DNA from: Rickettsia endosymbiont of Oxypoda opaca
GTDB lineage: Bacteria > Pseudomonadota > Alphaproteobacteria > Rickettsiales > Rickettsiaceae
Length of the DNA stretch: 43,720 nucleotides
Direction of reading: 5' to 3'
Assembly (NCBI GenBank): GCA_020881235.1
Contig: JAJIYK010000091.1
Coordinates: 1 to 43,720 of the forward strand
This document shows, piece after piece, positions 28,121 to 37,887 of the stretch. Position numbers and translations under genes: made by a program. Every line of letters starts with the position of its first letter. Positions within the stretch are counted from its first letter, which is position 1. A model generated the notes under the pieces. It had not been told where the DNA came from and did not search any database. It saw nothing but the letters and a program-made list of their open reading frames with translations.

Positions 28121-28648
28121 TTACTTATCATGGACATATGTTTTTAAGAATAATATAACATCAGCTATGTCTTGCGGTTTTGATAGCCCTATAAAAGACA
28201 TTTTTGTTCCCGGAGCGTATTTACTTGGCTTATGCAAAAAAGAAAATAGACTATCATCATCCCATACGCCGCCGATTTTAGTTAATGCAGCGGAATATTT
28301 ATAATCTTCTACGCTAGCTTTCGGGCGTCCTGCAACATCCCAAAGATGAGGACCTATTTTATTTGGTCCATCCTTATCTAAAGAGTGGCATACTAAGCAT
28401 TTTTTTGCTATTTCTTTACCGTTGTCGACATTAGCATTTTTCATTAATTCCGGTATATTTATTACCGCTTCTGTGCTTTTGGTATTAACTTGGGAGGCAG
28501 AAGATTCTTCTACTGCAACACTATAACCTCGATGAGAGGCTTGTAAATTCGGTTTATAAAGTATATTAGCAATAAATCCTACCATCATTGCAATTAAACT
28601 AGCCAGCAAGACAGCCGCAACGATTTTGTTTAATTCTTTTCCGGACAT
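28121..28648 (-). CDS. Membrane-anchored cytochrome c (CycM type)
   Basis: A single N-terminal helix (about 9-30) anchors the protein in the inner membrane, with the heme domain in the periplasm. The heme attachment site CLVCH is at residues 84-88, after ELMKNANVDNGKEIAKK. IGPHLWDVAGR and the distal methionine M150 in GTKMSFIGL are typical of class I mitochondrial-like cytochromes c. Such proteins shuttle electrons from the bc1 complex to cytochrome oxidase. Heme would be attached by the Ccm system, two members of which are in this window. Confidence 0.92.
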   Translation of the reverse strand: MSGKELNKIVAAVLLASLIAMMVGFIANILYKPNLQASHRGYSVAVEESSASQVNTKSTEAVINIPELMKNANVDNGKEIAKKCLVCHSLDKDGPNKIGPHLWDVAGRPKASVEDYKYSAALTKIGGVWDDDSLFSFLHKPSKYAPGTKMSFIGLSKPQDIADVILFLKTYVHDK

Positions 28649-28716
28649 TTATTTGTGTATTTTAGGTTGAGTAACATTTTAATAATTAAAATCTACTAAT
28701 AATTTTCTGTATTTAT

Positions 28717-28748
28717 TTGATTATAAAGTTTTAGGAGCCTATTATAAT
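28717..28748 (+). promoter_or_regulatory. Promoter candidate for the 28784 gene
   Basis: TTGATT (28717-28722) is followed after 17 bases by TATTAT (28740-28745), overlapping TATAAT at 28743-28748. A direct duplication of ATTATAATTT follows (28741-28760). The start codon lies about 35 bases downstream, and AGAGG is somewhat far from it. Confidence 0.55.
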
Positions 28749-28783
28749 TTATTATAATTTAGATTATAGAGGCTATTAATTCA

Positions 28784-30118
28784 ATGACTAAAATAAAGAA
28801 TTTGAAAAAAAACACAATCGATGATTTAGAAATTGAAAATCAAAAAAAAATCTCAAAACTTAAAGCAATAATTGTTGAAAAAAGAAGTAAAGACAATTTA
28901 GATTTACCAAGCAGAAAAAACTTACCTTTAAAAAAATTACAAACTAGCAATTTTGAAAACACTTCTCCGGGAAAAAAATCAAAAATCAGTCAGATATTTG
29001 CTAAAATAAAGCCTAAATGGGAGTTTTTTAAAAATAGTAAAGTAGGTAAAATTTTATTCAGCAATAGTTTTAACTATGCACTTTCTCTTGGAGGTGCTAC
29101 AATTGCACTTACCGGAATTTTTACGCCTATATCTCCCTTAATTATAGCAGTAGCAAGTATAGCGGCAATAGGAGTAGGAATTCAAGCAGTAAACGAAACT
29201 TTAAAGATACACTCTTTACGTAAACTTCATAAGGAAAATAACTTATTAGTTCAGAATAGAAATGCTAAAACTACGCAAGATTATGTCTTATCTTTAGAAG
29301 ACGGCTTAAAAAATGCTTTAAAAAATGAATTATATATACCGCAACAAATAGAACAGAAAAATCCCAATAAAAATAAATATAATATAAATTCAAAAAAATT
29401 ATCAAGCACCGGTCGAGTGCTAGCAGATAATATCGGTGGAGCAGCTTATATTACAGCCGGTATTATTGAAGGAGCTAGCGGTAACGTAATCGCTATTTTA
29501 AAAGCTACCGGCTACGGTGTAATTACTAGTGTATCTTTAATTACCGACGGGCTTAGTGAAAAAGAAAGAAATGACGTTCAAAAAATATTTAAATTAAATA
29601 TAAATGAAGAATTAAAAAAACAAGATACCCCGAATTATAAAAATTTAACCCAATTGGAAGAATTCACAAAAAAACAAACTATGCAAACGTTAGCTTTAAA
29701 AAAGCTAATAACAGATAAAAATTACTGGAGAATGAAAGATGCCGATAAACAAGAAAAGTTTCGTGAAATCAAAAAAGAATTTGAAGAAGAAATAAATAAA
29801 GATGGGCTAAAAGCATTTTTGACAAGGAAAGAACAGTATATAGATAACAGTGAGGAAAATTATGTAAAAGATTTTACTAAAGTACTGAATCCATTTTATG
29901 AACGACCTACTAAGGCTCAAGAATACACAAATTTAACAAAAGCTATGGAAGCTAATCCTAAATTTTTTGAGGATACAAAAGATATTTTAAATAAGCAGAA
30001 TAGAAATAGTAAAAAAGAGGTTATAGATTTAACAAAAACTCTAAAAACTAATCAAAATGATATTTTAAACAAGCAAAAAGAGAAAGAAAAAAACAAAAGA
30101 TTAAGAATGAGAGGTTAA
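28784..30118 (+). CDS. Lysine-rich rickettsial protein with central membrane helices, function unknown
   Basis: The 444-residue protein has a highly charged N-terminus without a signal peptide. Two adjacent hydrophobic segments follow (about 91-135: YALSLGGATIALTGIFTPIS and PLIIAVASIAAIGVGIQAV). A third glycine-rich stretch lies at about 215-250 (AAYITAGIIEGASGNVIAI). The rest is charged helix, and the end repeats DILNKQ twice. I do not recognise a family. Hydrophobic hairpins inside a charged, coiled-coil protein occur in secreted proteins of intracellular bacteria, but a secretion signal cannot be shown. Confidence 0.75.
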   Translation: MTKIKNLKKNTIDDLEIENQKKISKLKAIIVEKRSKDNLDLPSRKNLPLKKLQTSNFENTSPGKKSKISQIFAKIKPKWEFFKNSKVGKILFSNSFNYALSLGGATIALTGIFTPISPLIIAVASIAAIGVGIQAVNETLKIHSLRKLHKENNLLVQNRNAKTTQDYVLSLEDGLKNALKNELYIPQQIEQKNPNKNKYNINSKKLSSTGRVLADNIGGAAYITAGIIEGASGNVIAILKATGYGVITSVSLITDGLSEKERNDVQKIFKLNINEELKKQDTPNYKNLTQLEEFTKKQTMQTLALKKLITDKNYWRMKDADKQEKFREIKKEFEEEINKDGLKAFLTRKEQYIDNSEENYVKDFTKVLNPFYERPTKAQEYTNLTKAMEANPKFFEDTKDILNKQNRNSKKEVIDLTKTLKTNQNDILNKQKEKEKNKRLRMRG

Positions 30119-30131
30119 AAAATAAGAAGGG

Positions 30132-30359
30132 GCGTTGTTGCATGGATTGAAAAAAGCACTATATGTCATTCCCGCGAGGCATTGTTGCGTGGATACCTGT
30201 AACGTCATTGCGAGCCGCTGCAAGCGGCGTGGCAATCTAGAAAATAATAATTTTCATAGCATTTTTTGCTGTTTTTTTTCCTAGATTGCCACGTCGGCAC
30301 TTTGTGCCTCCTCGCAATGACGGGGTTTTTTGTAATGATTCCGATCCATGCAACAATGC
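30132..30359 (+). repeat. Kind C repeat inside the remnant of another repeat
   Basis: A left arm (GCGTTGTTGCATGGATTGA, then GTCATTCCCGCG) is interrupted at 30178 by a complete C element (30179-30359). Its arms CATTGCGAG and CTCGCAATG contain the hairpins CCGCT-GCA-AGCGG (30215-30227) and GGCAC-TTT-GTGCC (30296-30308). Confidence 0.83.
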
Positions 30360-30388
30360 CTGTATCAAGCAATCGAGATGACACTGTT

Positions 30389-30745
30389 CTAAAGATTCTG
30401 AAAGATTAGTTTGTTTAACTCATGGGTTAAAATAGAAAAATCTACTTTGTCAAAGCCTTTTCGGGGGATTATTATCATACCTAAATTAGTTATTTTAAAT
30501 TTAGGGTTATTAATAATAAGTCTCGTTAAATGCTTTATACGTCTTTTGATTTTATTACGAATTACTGCTCTTTTATCTAGTTTTTTACTAACTTTTATTC
30601 CTAAAAAAATAGTATTTTGGCAGTTATGAAGAATGTTGGAAAAATTTTTTGCTATTACTAAAATAAAATATTTTCCATGCAGCTTTTTACCACGTTTATT
30701 TACGAGTTCAAATTCTTCTTGATTTTTTAATGAAGTAACAAACAA
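30389..30745 (-). CDS. rnpA: Ribonuclease P protein component
   Basis: RnpA binds the RNase P RNA and helps trim tRNA 5' ends. The 118-residue protein has the RNR signature [18 protein letters not shown] (58-75) and the N-terminal [20 protein letters not shown]. The start is a TTG at 30745, five bases after the rpmH stop. No ATG is available upstream without running through that stop. The rpmH-rnpA pair is the usual bacterial arrangement. Confidence 0.95.
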   Translation of the reverse strand: MFVTSLKNQEEFELVNKRGKKLHGKYFILVIAKNFSNILHNCQNTIFLGIKVSKKLDKRAVIRNKIKRRIKHLTRLIINNPKFKITNLGMIIIPRKGFDKVDFSILTHELNKLIFQNL

Positions 30746-30750
30746 TTTAT

Positions 30751-30885
30751 TTATGCAGATAATTTTTTTCGACCTTTGGCACGGCGCTTTCTTAATATTT
30801 CTCTTCCTGCAACAGTAGCCATTCTTGCTCTAAAACCGTGTCTTCTCTTTCTTACTAAATTGCTTGGTTGAAATGTACGCTTCAT
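30751..30885 (-). CDS. rpmH: 50S ribosomal protein L34
   Basis: The 44-residue protein starts [20 protein letters not shown] and ends [11 protein letters not shown], an unmistakable L34 sequence. It is a basic protein of the large subunit. It lies upstream of rnpA on the same strand and is driven by the promoter at 30931-30959. Confidence 0.98.
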   Translation of the reverse strand: MKRTFQPSNLVRKRRHGFRARMATVAGREILRKRRAKGRKKLSA

Positions 30886-30930
30886 ATAATTTTATACCGA
30901 ACGAAAAATGAAATTTCTAAATAATAAGTA

Positions 30931-30959
30931 TTTATAATTAAATAATTCTAATTTGTCAA
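30931..30959 (-). promoter_or_regulatory. Promoter of rpmH-rnpA
   Basis: On the minus strand, TTGACA (30954-30959) and TATAAA (30931-30936) are separated by exactly 17 bases. The start would be near 30924, about 39 bases before the rpmH ATG. Repeat debris begins at the base next to the -35 box (GTCATTCTCG from 30961). Confidence 0.8.
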
Positions 30960-30977
30960 TGTCATTCTCGAACGTTA

Positions 30978-31131
30978 TTGGCGTTGTTGCGTTAGTGTGC
31001 GTCAAGTCACAGTGGCGTTGTTGCATGGATCGAATTTTTGATGTCATTCTAGCTAAAAGCAGAAATCCAGAAAAAACACTTAAAATAAGCAAAATTATAT
31101 AGTAAATTTTTATATAATTTTGCCTAATTGT
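30978..31131 (+). repeat. Palindromic repeat debris and D-like copy
   Basis: The outer arm GCGTTGTTGCG (30981) is followed by TCAAGTCACAGT, then a second arm GGCGTTGTTGCATGGATCGA (31014 on), GTCATTCTAGCTAAAAGC and the AT-rich centre of kind D. The right half is missing. The junction TCAAGTCACAGTGGCGTTG is shared with the copy at 32041. Confidence 0.7.
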
Positions 31132-31145
31132 AATTTGTAATAAAG

Positions 31146-31655
31146 TTAAGCAAGAAATAATTTAGCAATCTTATTCATAGGTAAAAATAATTTATTTGAA
31201 TTATCTATAAATTCATTAAACCCATAATTTTTATAGAAATTTTTAGCTTCTATATTTTTAGCATCAACAATAACAGCAAAAGCTGCAATTCCCGATTTAT
31301 AGGATTTATAAAGAGCGTCCATTAAAAGGAATTCACCGATTTTTTTCTTTTGATATTTTAAATCAATAGCAAGCCTACCTATTAACGTAGCCGGTAAATA
31401 TGGATAACAAGGTAATTTTTTTGTATAATTTTCCGGTAGCACTGATATATCAATTCTATTAGAAGATAGAGTATAATAACCTATTATATCTTTCTGACCT
31501 TCTAAGGTACAAACATAAATCGCTGTTAAATATCTTTTCAAGTCTTGAGAAGCGTATTTTATTAAATAATCATTTAATATAGCTACTCCACAATCAAAAT
31601 TTTTTAGATCAAAACTTTTGCCAAAAGGAAGTATTTTAAAAGGTGAAAGTAACAT
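31146..31655 (-). CDS. GNAT-family toxin (TacT/AtaT-like acetyltransferase)
   Basis: The 169-residue protein begins FKILPFGKSFDLKNFDCGV, close to the F-x-C start of TacT-like toxins. YTLSSNRIDI and LIGRLAIDLKYQKKKIGEFLL are the acetyl-CoA binding core, with the basic Q-K-K-K-I-G loop in the place of Q/R-x-x-G-x-G/A. AFAVIVDAKNIEAKNFYKNYGF is the fourth motif, with a tyrosine as possible acid. Known members acetylate aminoacyl-tRNA. The partner antitoxin lies directly upstream, its stop one base before this ATG. Confidence 0.85.
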   Translation of the reverse strand: MLLSPFKILPFGKSFDLKNFDCGVAILNDYLIKYASQDLKRYLTAIYVCTLEGQKDIIGYYTLSSNRIDISVLPENYTKKLPCYPYLPATLIGRLAIDLKYQKKKIGEFLLMDALYKSYKSGIAAFAVIVDAKNIEAKNFYKNYGFNEFIDNSNKLFLPMNKIAKLFLA

Positions 31656-31656
31656 T

Positions 31657-31932
31657 TTATATATTATTCAACTGTATAAATCTTGTGGCTGCTTTTGTTA
31701 ATTTTTTATTTGGAGAAGAATCATCCGCAGATTTTTGAATAAAATTTATTGCATCTCTTAAGGTTAGGCTAATTAATGTCTGTTGCCTAAAAGTAGCTTC
31801 AGCTTCTTTTTTAGCACTAGCAATAATAAAATTAGTTAAGCTAGTACCCTGCATTTTCGCTGCTTCTAAAAACAAATTTTTTAGCTTTGGCTCAACTCTT
31901 GCTTCTAGCCTTGCCATCGTATGTTTGCTCAT
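31657..31932 (-). CDS. DUF1778 / ribbon-helix-helix antitoxin (TacA-like)
   Basis: From the ATG at 31932 the protein has 91 residues: TMARLEARVEPKLKNLFLEA forms the ribbon-helix-helix, GTSLTNFIIASAKKEAEA the second helix, and a tail (SLTLRDAINFIQK) binds the toxin. The frame opens further upstream to 31977, but that start lies inside the operator palindrome, so the later ATG is preferred. It precedes the GNAT gene, the usual order. Confidence 0.87.
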   Translation of the reverse strand: MSKHTMARLEARVEPKLKNLFLEAAKMQGTSLTNFIIASAKKEAEATFRQQTLISLTLRDAINFIQKSADDSSPNKKLTKAATRFIQLNNI

Positions 31933-31964
31933 ATCAAGTAACCTTATAAATAATTTTATACTTA

Positions 31965-31991
31965 CATGATACGGCAAATTGCCGTATCATG
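31965..31991 (-). promoter_or_regulatory. Perfect operator palindrome of the GNAT/RHH pair
   Basis: Two 13-base arms (CATGATACGGCAA and its exact complement) flank a single central base. The palindrome lies 32 bases upstream of the antitoxin ATG, just before a TATAAA box at about 31954-31959 on the minus strand. Binding by the antitoxin to repress its own operon is the expected role in this family. Confidence 0.8.
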
Positions 31992-32052
31992 CAAATATAA
32001 AATTATTAGCTTTTTATAGCATGATCACATTAAGTGTGCATCAAGTCACAGT

Positions 32053-32222
32053 GGCGTTGTTGCATGGATACCCCAAACGTCATTGCGAGCGACTGAAAGG
32101 AGCGTGGCAATCTAGAAAATAATAAATTTCATAGTGCTTTTTGTCATTTTTTTTCTAGATTGCCACGTCGATTCTTCGAATCTCCTCGCAATGACGAAGT
32201 AAAATCGAGCCATGCAACAACG
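32053..32222 (+). repeat. Palindromic repeat, kind C, flanked by a 12-base direct repeat
   Basis: The outer arms GGCGTTGTTGCATGGAT and TCGAGCCATGCAACAACG enclose C inner arms. The right one has GATTC-TTC-GAATC (32170-32182). The sequence TCAAGTCACAGT occurs directly before (32041-32052) and directly after (32223-32234). Confidence 0.85.
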
Positions 32223-32260
32223 TCAAGTCACAGTATAGTATGACAGGCAGTCAATAGGCT

Positions 32261-33625
32261 TTAAACCAAAAAAACATAAGCTAAACTTAAGAAAGTGAAA
32301 AAGCCGAGTGCGTCTGTTATAGTGGTGAGAAAAACGCCGGAGCCGGCAGCAGGATCTATATCAAAATAATGTAATGCTATAGGTATAGCAGAGCCGAACA
32401 AGCCGGCAGCAAGAAAATTTAAAATAACGGCAACAGCAAAAATTATGCTAAGATTTATATCAAGTAACATCACAAAACTTAATCCTGCCCCGATGCAGGC
32501 AAGAACAAAGCCGTTAAATCCGCAAACAGCGACTTCTTTTAGTATTACCTTACTAAAATTATTATAATGAATATCTTTATTAGCTAAAGCTCTCACCGTG
32601 ACGGTCATAGCTTGTGTTCCGGCATTCCCTCCCATTGAAGCAACAATCGGCATGATAACTACAAGAGCTACAAGTTTTGAGATTGTATCGTTAAAGTGAT
32701 TGATAATAAGCGAGGTCATGCAGGCAGTAATCAAATTAACGAACAGCCAAGGAAAACGATGTTTAACCGTATAAAATAAGTTAAAGAAAGTATCTTGAGT
32801 ATGAACGCCGCTAAGCGATAAGATATCTTTTTCGGCTTGTTCTTCGATAATATAAATTATATTATTTATCGATACGCTACCTACTAATTTCCCGCTTTTA
32901 TTTACTACCGGTACTATAGTTAGTGCGTATTGCCTAAAAATAAAGCTTAGCTCGTTTAAATCGGTAAAAGCATCTGCAAGTTTGAATTCTTTATTGACTA
33001 AATTCTTTATTACTTCCTTATTTTCATGTTTCAGTAAAGTACTAAGTAATATAATGCCGACAGGACGAGATTTGCTATCTGTTACGATAGCTGCGTGGAA
33101 GTCTTGTTTTTTGTGTTTAATAAAATTTATCGATTCTTCTACTGTCCAATTTTCCTGAAGATTAATAAAGTCTCGCTCGATTACTCTACCGACGGTATTT
33201 TCCGGATAAGTACACCCTTCCGCAATTTGTTGCCTTTTTTCTTTACTAAGCCCGTTTAAAATTAGCTGTTTTGTATCATCGTCCAAATCTATTATTACTT
33301 CAATAGCGTCTTCTATAACAAGCTTATCAATTAATTCCGTAGTTTTTTGTATGCCGAGTTCCTCTATTACTAAAGGCTTACTATTAGCATTTAACCATAC
33401 TAATGTTTCCGGTTTTATAGTATCTTTTAAAAAGGGAAGAATTTTTTTGTAGGTTTTATTATTTACGTTATCTAAGAAATCAGCTAAATCAGCATAGTGC
33501 AATTCTGATAGCATTTTTGCTGCAGCATAAAATTCTTTATCGTCTAAAAGATCATTAATTTGATCAAAAATTTCAGCGAATTGATCATGATGATCAGGTA
33601 ATATGCTTTTGAACATATTAGGCAT
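32261..33625 (-). CDS. mgtE: Magnesium transporter MgtE
   Basis: MgtE is a dimeric, magnesium-gated channel of the inner membrane. The N-terminal helical domain (about 1-135: SELHYADLADFLDNV, then KEKRQQIAEGCTYP) is followed by two CBS domains (about 136-255), which sense cytosolic magnesium. The transmembrane part starts near residue 290 with PWLFVNLITACMTSLIINHF. It holds the pore signature MPIVASMGGNAGTQAMTV and ends in GSAIPIALHYFDIDPAAGSG, which carries the conserved pore aspartate. The length of 454 residues is normal. It appears to stand alone. Confidence 0.95.
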   Translation of the reverse strand: MPNMFKSILPDHHDQFAEIFDQINDLLDDKEFYAAAKMLSELHYADLADFLDNVNNKTYKKILPFLKDTIKPETLVWLNANSKPLVIEELGIQKTTELIDKLVIEDAIEVIIDLDDDTKQLILNGLSKEKRQQIAEGCTYPENTVGRVIERDFINLQENWTVEESINFIKHKKQDFHAAIVTDSKSRPVGIILLSTLLKHENKEVIKNLVNKEFKLADAFTDLNELSFIFRQYALTIVPVVNKSGKLVGSVSINNIIYIIEEQAEKDILSLSGVHTQDTFFNLFYTVKHRFPWLFVNLITACMTSLIINHFNDTISKLVALVVIMPIVASMGGNAGTQAMTVTVRALANKDIHYNNFSKVILKEVAVCGFNGFVLACIGAGLSFVMLLDINLSIIFAVAVILNFLAAGLFGSAIPIALHYFDIDPAAGSGVFLTTITDALGFFTFLSLAYVFLV

Positions 33626-33708
33626 AATTTTTTACCTACTAGCTAAAGGTGCTTAGGTGTTAAACTTGATGGGTAAACATTAAAAAATGTCACTCTGTGG
33701 TCAAGCCG

Positions 33709-33915
33709 GTATTGTTGCGTGGCTCATAATTTACCGTATTATAGTTATTACAAGTATCGTGTCATACCGTGGCTTGACCACGGTACCCAGAAAAAACCTT
33801 AATAAAAAGACTGGATGCCGTGATCAAGGAACTAGAATGACAAGAATTGGATTGCCACGTCGGCACTACGTCCCTCCTCGCAATGACGAGGTAAAATCGA
33901 CCTACACAACAACGC
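33709..33915 (+). repeat. Chimeric repeat: kind A left half, kind C right half
   Basis: The left half has GTATTGTTGCGTGGCTCA, the hairpin CCGTGGCTTGACCACGG, the A centre, and the broken arm ending GGAACTAGAATGAC. At 33843 it switches to C (GATTGCCACGTCGGCAC, then CTCGCAATGACG) and ends ATCGACCTACACAACAACGC. It is flanked by GTGGTCAAGCC (33698-33707) and CCAAGCCACGG (33917-33927), the two halves of an older A hairpin. Confidence 0.8.
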
Positions 33916-33947
33916 TGCCAAGCCACGGCATAACAAAATAATATAAT

Positions 33948-34034
33948 TGGTGCGGTCGAGAAGATTTGAACTTCCACTCCTGTTACAGAACAGCACCCTC
34001 AATGCTGTGCGTCTACCAATTTCGCCACGACCGC
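33948..34034 (-). tRNA. tRNA-Leu (GAG)
   Basis: On the minus strand the acceptor strand GCGGTCG (34034-34028) pairs with CGACCGC, followed by A and an encoded CCA. The D arm reads TGGCGAAATTGGTAGACGCA. The anticodon stem CAGCA/TGCTG encloses TTGAGGG with anticodon GAG. A long variable arm (GTTCTGTAACAGGAG region) makes it class II, and GTTCAAATC is the T loop. It should read CUC and CUU. Repeats border it closely on both sides. Confidence 0.95.
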
Positions 34035-34042
34035 CTAACCGA

Positions 34043-34194
34043 AACGTCATTGCGAGCGACTGTAAGGAGTGCGGCAATCTAGTTGTTATCATCCTGAAAC
34101 AAATTTCAAGATGACAGAAAAGTATTTTTCCTAGATTGCCACGTCGGTACTATGTACCTCCTCGCAATGACGTTTGAGGGATTCACGCAACAAC
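34043..34194 (+). repeat. Palindromic repeat, kind C, left arm missing
   Basis: It starts with ACGTCATTGCGAGCGAC eight bases from the tRNA 5' end, without the usual outer arm, and ends with GGATTCACGCAACAACA. The right arm has GGTAC-TAT-GTACC (34146-34158). The centre contains ATCCTGAAACAAATTTCAAGAT. Up to 34274 the rest is AT-rich without a recognised feature. Confidence 0.8.
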
Positions 34195-34274
34195 ATATCT
34201 TCGCAATTACGGCTTTTTTAATGATATAGCAAATTATCACGCTAACATCAATAAATAATATTGCCAGTAAATAC

Positions 34275-35135
34275 CTAATTTAGCTTAACAACAAAAGTCG
34301 GCATTACGTCCTGCTCTAGAGCGGCAATTTTTAACTGTACTAATTTTTCGTCTAAATCATTATATTTACTATGAAATTTTTCAGCATTACCGGTTAAGAC
34401 TAAAGCAGAATCGATACCGAGTTTATTAGCTCCTAAAATATCGGTATAAAAAGTATCACCGATCATAAGAATACGATTTTTCGGTACGTTATCTAATTGA
34501 TTTAATACTTTATTATAAATTTCTTCGTAAGGTTTTCCTGTATAAACTACTTCCCCGCCGAATTGCTTTAATTTTTGTGCATAATAACCGGCACAATATC
34601 TATATATACCACGCTGGTTAATACCGATATCAGGATTGGCACAAATATTAATCATTCCACGTTTAACGGACATTTTGAGGATATCGTCAAATTCATCTAA
34701 ATCTAAATTTTCCCCTTCATCTCGGTGAAGAGTTAAAAGCAAAATATTTGCTTCTTCAATATTGTTAGTAATCGGGCATTGAATGCCGTTTATTATATCA
34801 TTCTCTCCATAACCTAAATGATATATTACCGGCTTTTCGATATCAAATTGCTCTTTACTTCTTAAAATCATGTCAACGGCTACTTCACCTGAGCTAATAA
34901 TCATTTCTGAAGTAGCATTAAGTCCCCAAGATTTAACCATTTGTAGTAAGAAAAAAGTATTACGAGGAGCGTTAGAAACAAAAAATACTTTTCTCGAGGC
35001 TATTATTTTATTGATATTATCAACAACGTTGGGATAGGTATATTGCCCTTCAATTACTACTCCCCAAAGGTCAAATAAAAATACGTCATAGTCGTTTACT
35101 ATGTCGGAAATATTTTTAAAATCTAGCTTATTCAT
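34275..35135 (-). CDS. HAD-superfamily class IIA hydrolase
   Basis: The 286-residue protein shows HAD motif I as FLFDLWGVV (nucleophile D22), motif II in FFVSNAPRN, and the class IIA cap. The motif III lysine lies in YTGKPYEEIYNKVL, and motif IV is MIGDTFYTDILGANKLGIDS. The DLWGV form of motif I is typical of the alphaproteobacterial TIGR01459 group rather than of NagD. It may act on a phosphorylated metabolite; the substrate is unknown. Confidence 0.87.
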   Translation of the reverse strand: MNKLDFKNISDIVNDYDVFLFDLWGVVIEGQYTYPNVVDNINKIIASRKVFFVSNAPRNTFFLLQMVKSWGLNATSEMIISSGEVAVDMILRSKEQFDIEKPVIYHLGYGENDIINGIQCPITNNIEEANILLLTLHRDEGENLDLDEFDDILKMSVKRGMINICANPDIGINQRGIYRYCAGYYAQKLKQFGGEVVYTGKPYEEIYNKVLNQLDNVPKNRILMIGDTFYTDILGANKLGIDSALVLTGNAEKFHSKYNDLDEKLVQLKIAALEQDVMPTFVVKLN

Positions 35136-35181
35136 CCTTCTTCTCTAAATTATTGTTAGGTTTCGATGTCATTCTAGTTCA

Positions 35182-35322
35182 GTATTGTTGCGTGGTTCAA
35201 AAAATGTCCCCAATGTCATACCGTGGCTTGACCATGGTATCCAGAAAAAATCTTAGTAAAAAGACTGGATGCCGTGGCCAAGCCACGGCATGACACCGAA
35301 CGCTTTATAAAAATTCTATCCA
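35182..35322 (+). repeat. Palindromic repeat, kind A
   Basis: The left arm is ATTGTTGCGTGGTTCA, the hairpins are CCGTGGCTTGACCATGG (one mismatch) and CCGTGGCCAAGCCACGG, and the centre is TCTTAGTAAAAAGACTGG. The right arm has decayed to AAAATTCTATCCACG. It is preceded by GTCATTCTAGTTCAG, a scrap of another copy. Confidence 0.75.
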
Positions 35323-35381
35323 CGTGGGCAAAGGTCTCCTCACAATAACGTTCTTTCCTTTTAATAACTTTATTAGAAAAC

Positions 35382-35410
35382 TTTACTCTTCCTGCAAGTT
35401 TGAGTATACT
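35382..35410 (+). promoter_or_regulatory. Promoter candidate for gyrB
   Basis: TTTACT (35382-35387) and TATACT (35405-35410) are separated by 17 bases. Transcription would start near 35417, about 25 bases before the gyrB ATG. Confidence 0.6.
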
Positions 35411-35415
35411 TGTAA

Positions 35416-37884
<2,469 letters not shown>

Positions 37885-37887
37885 GAC

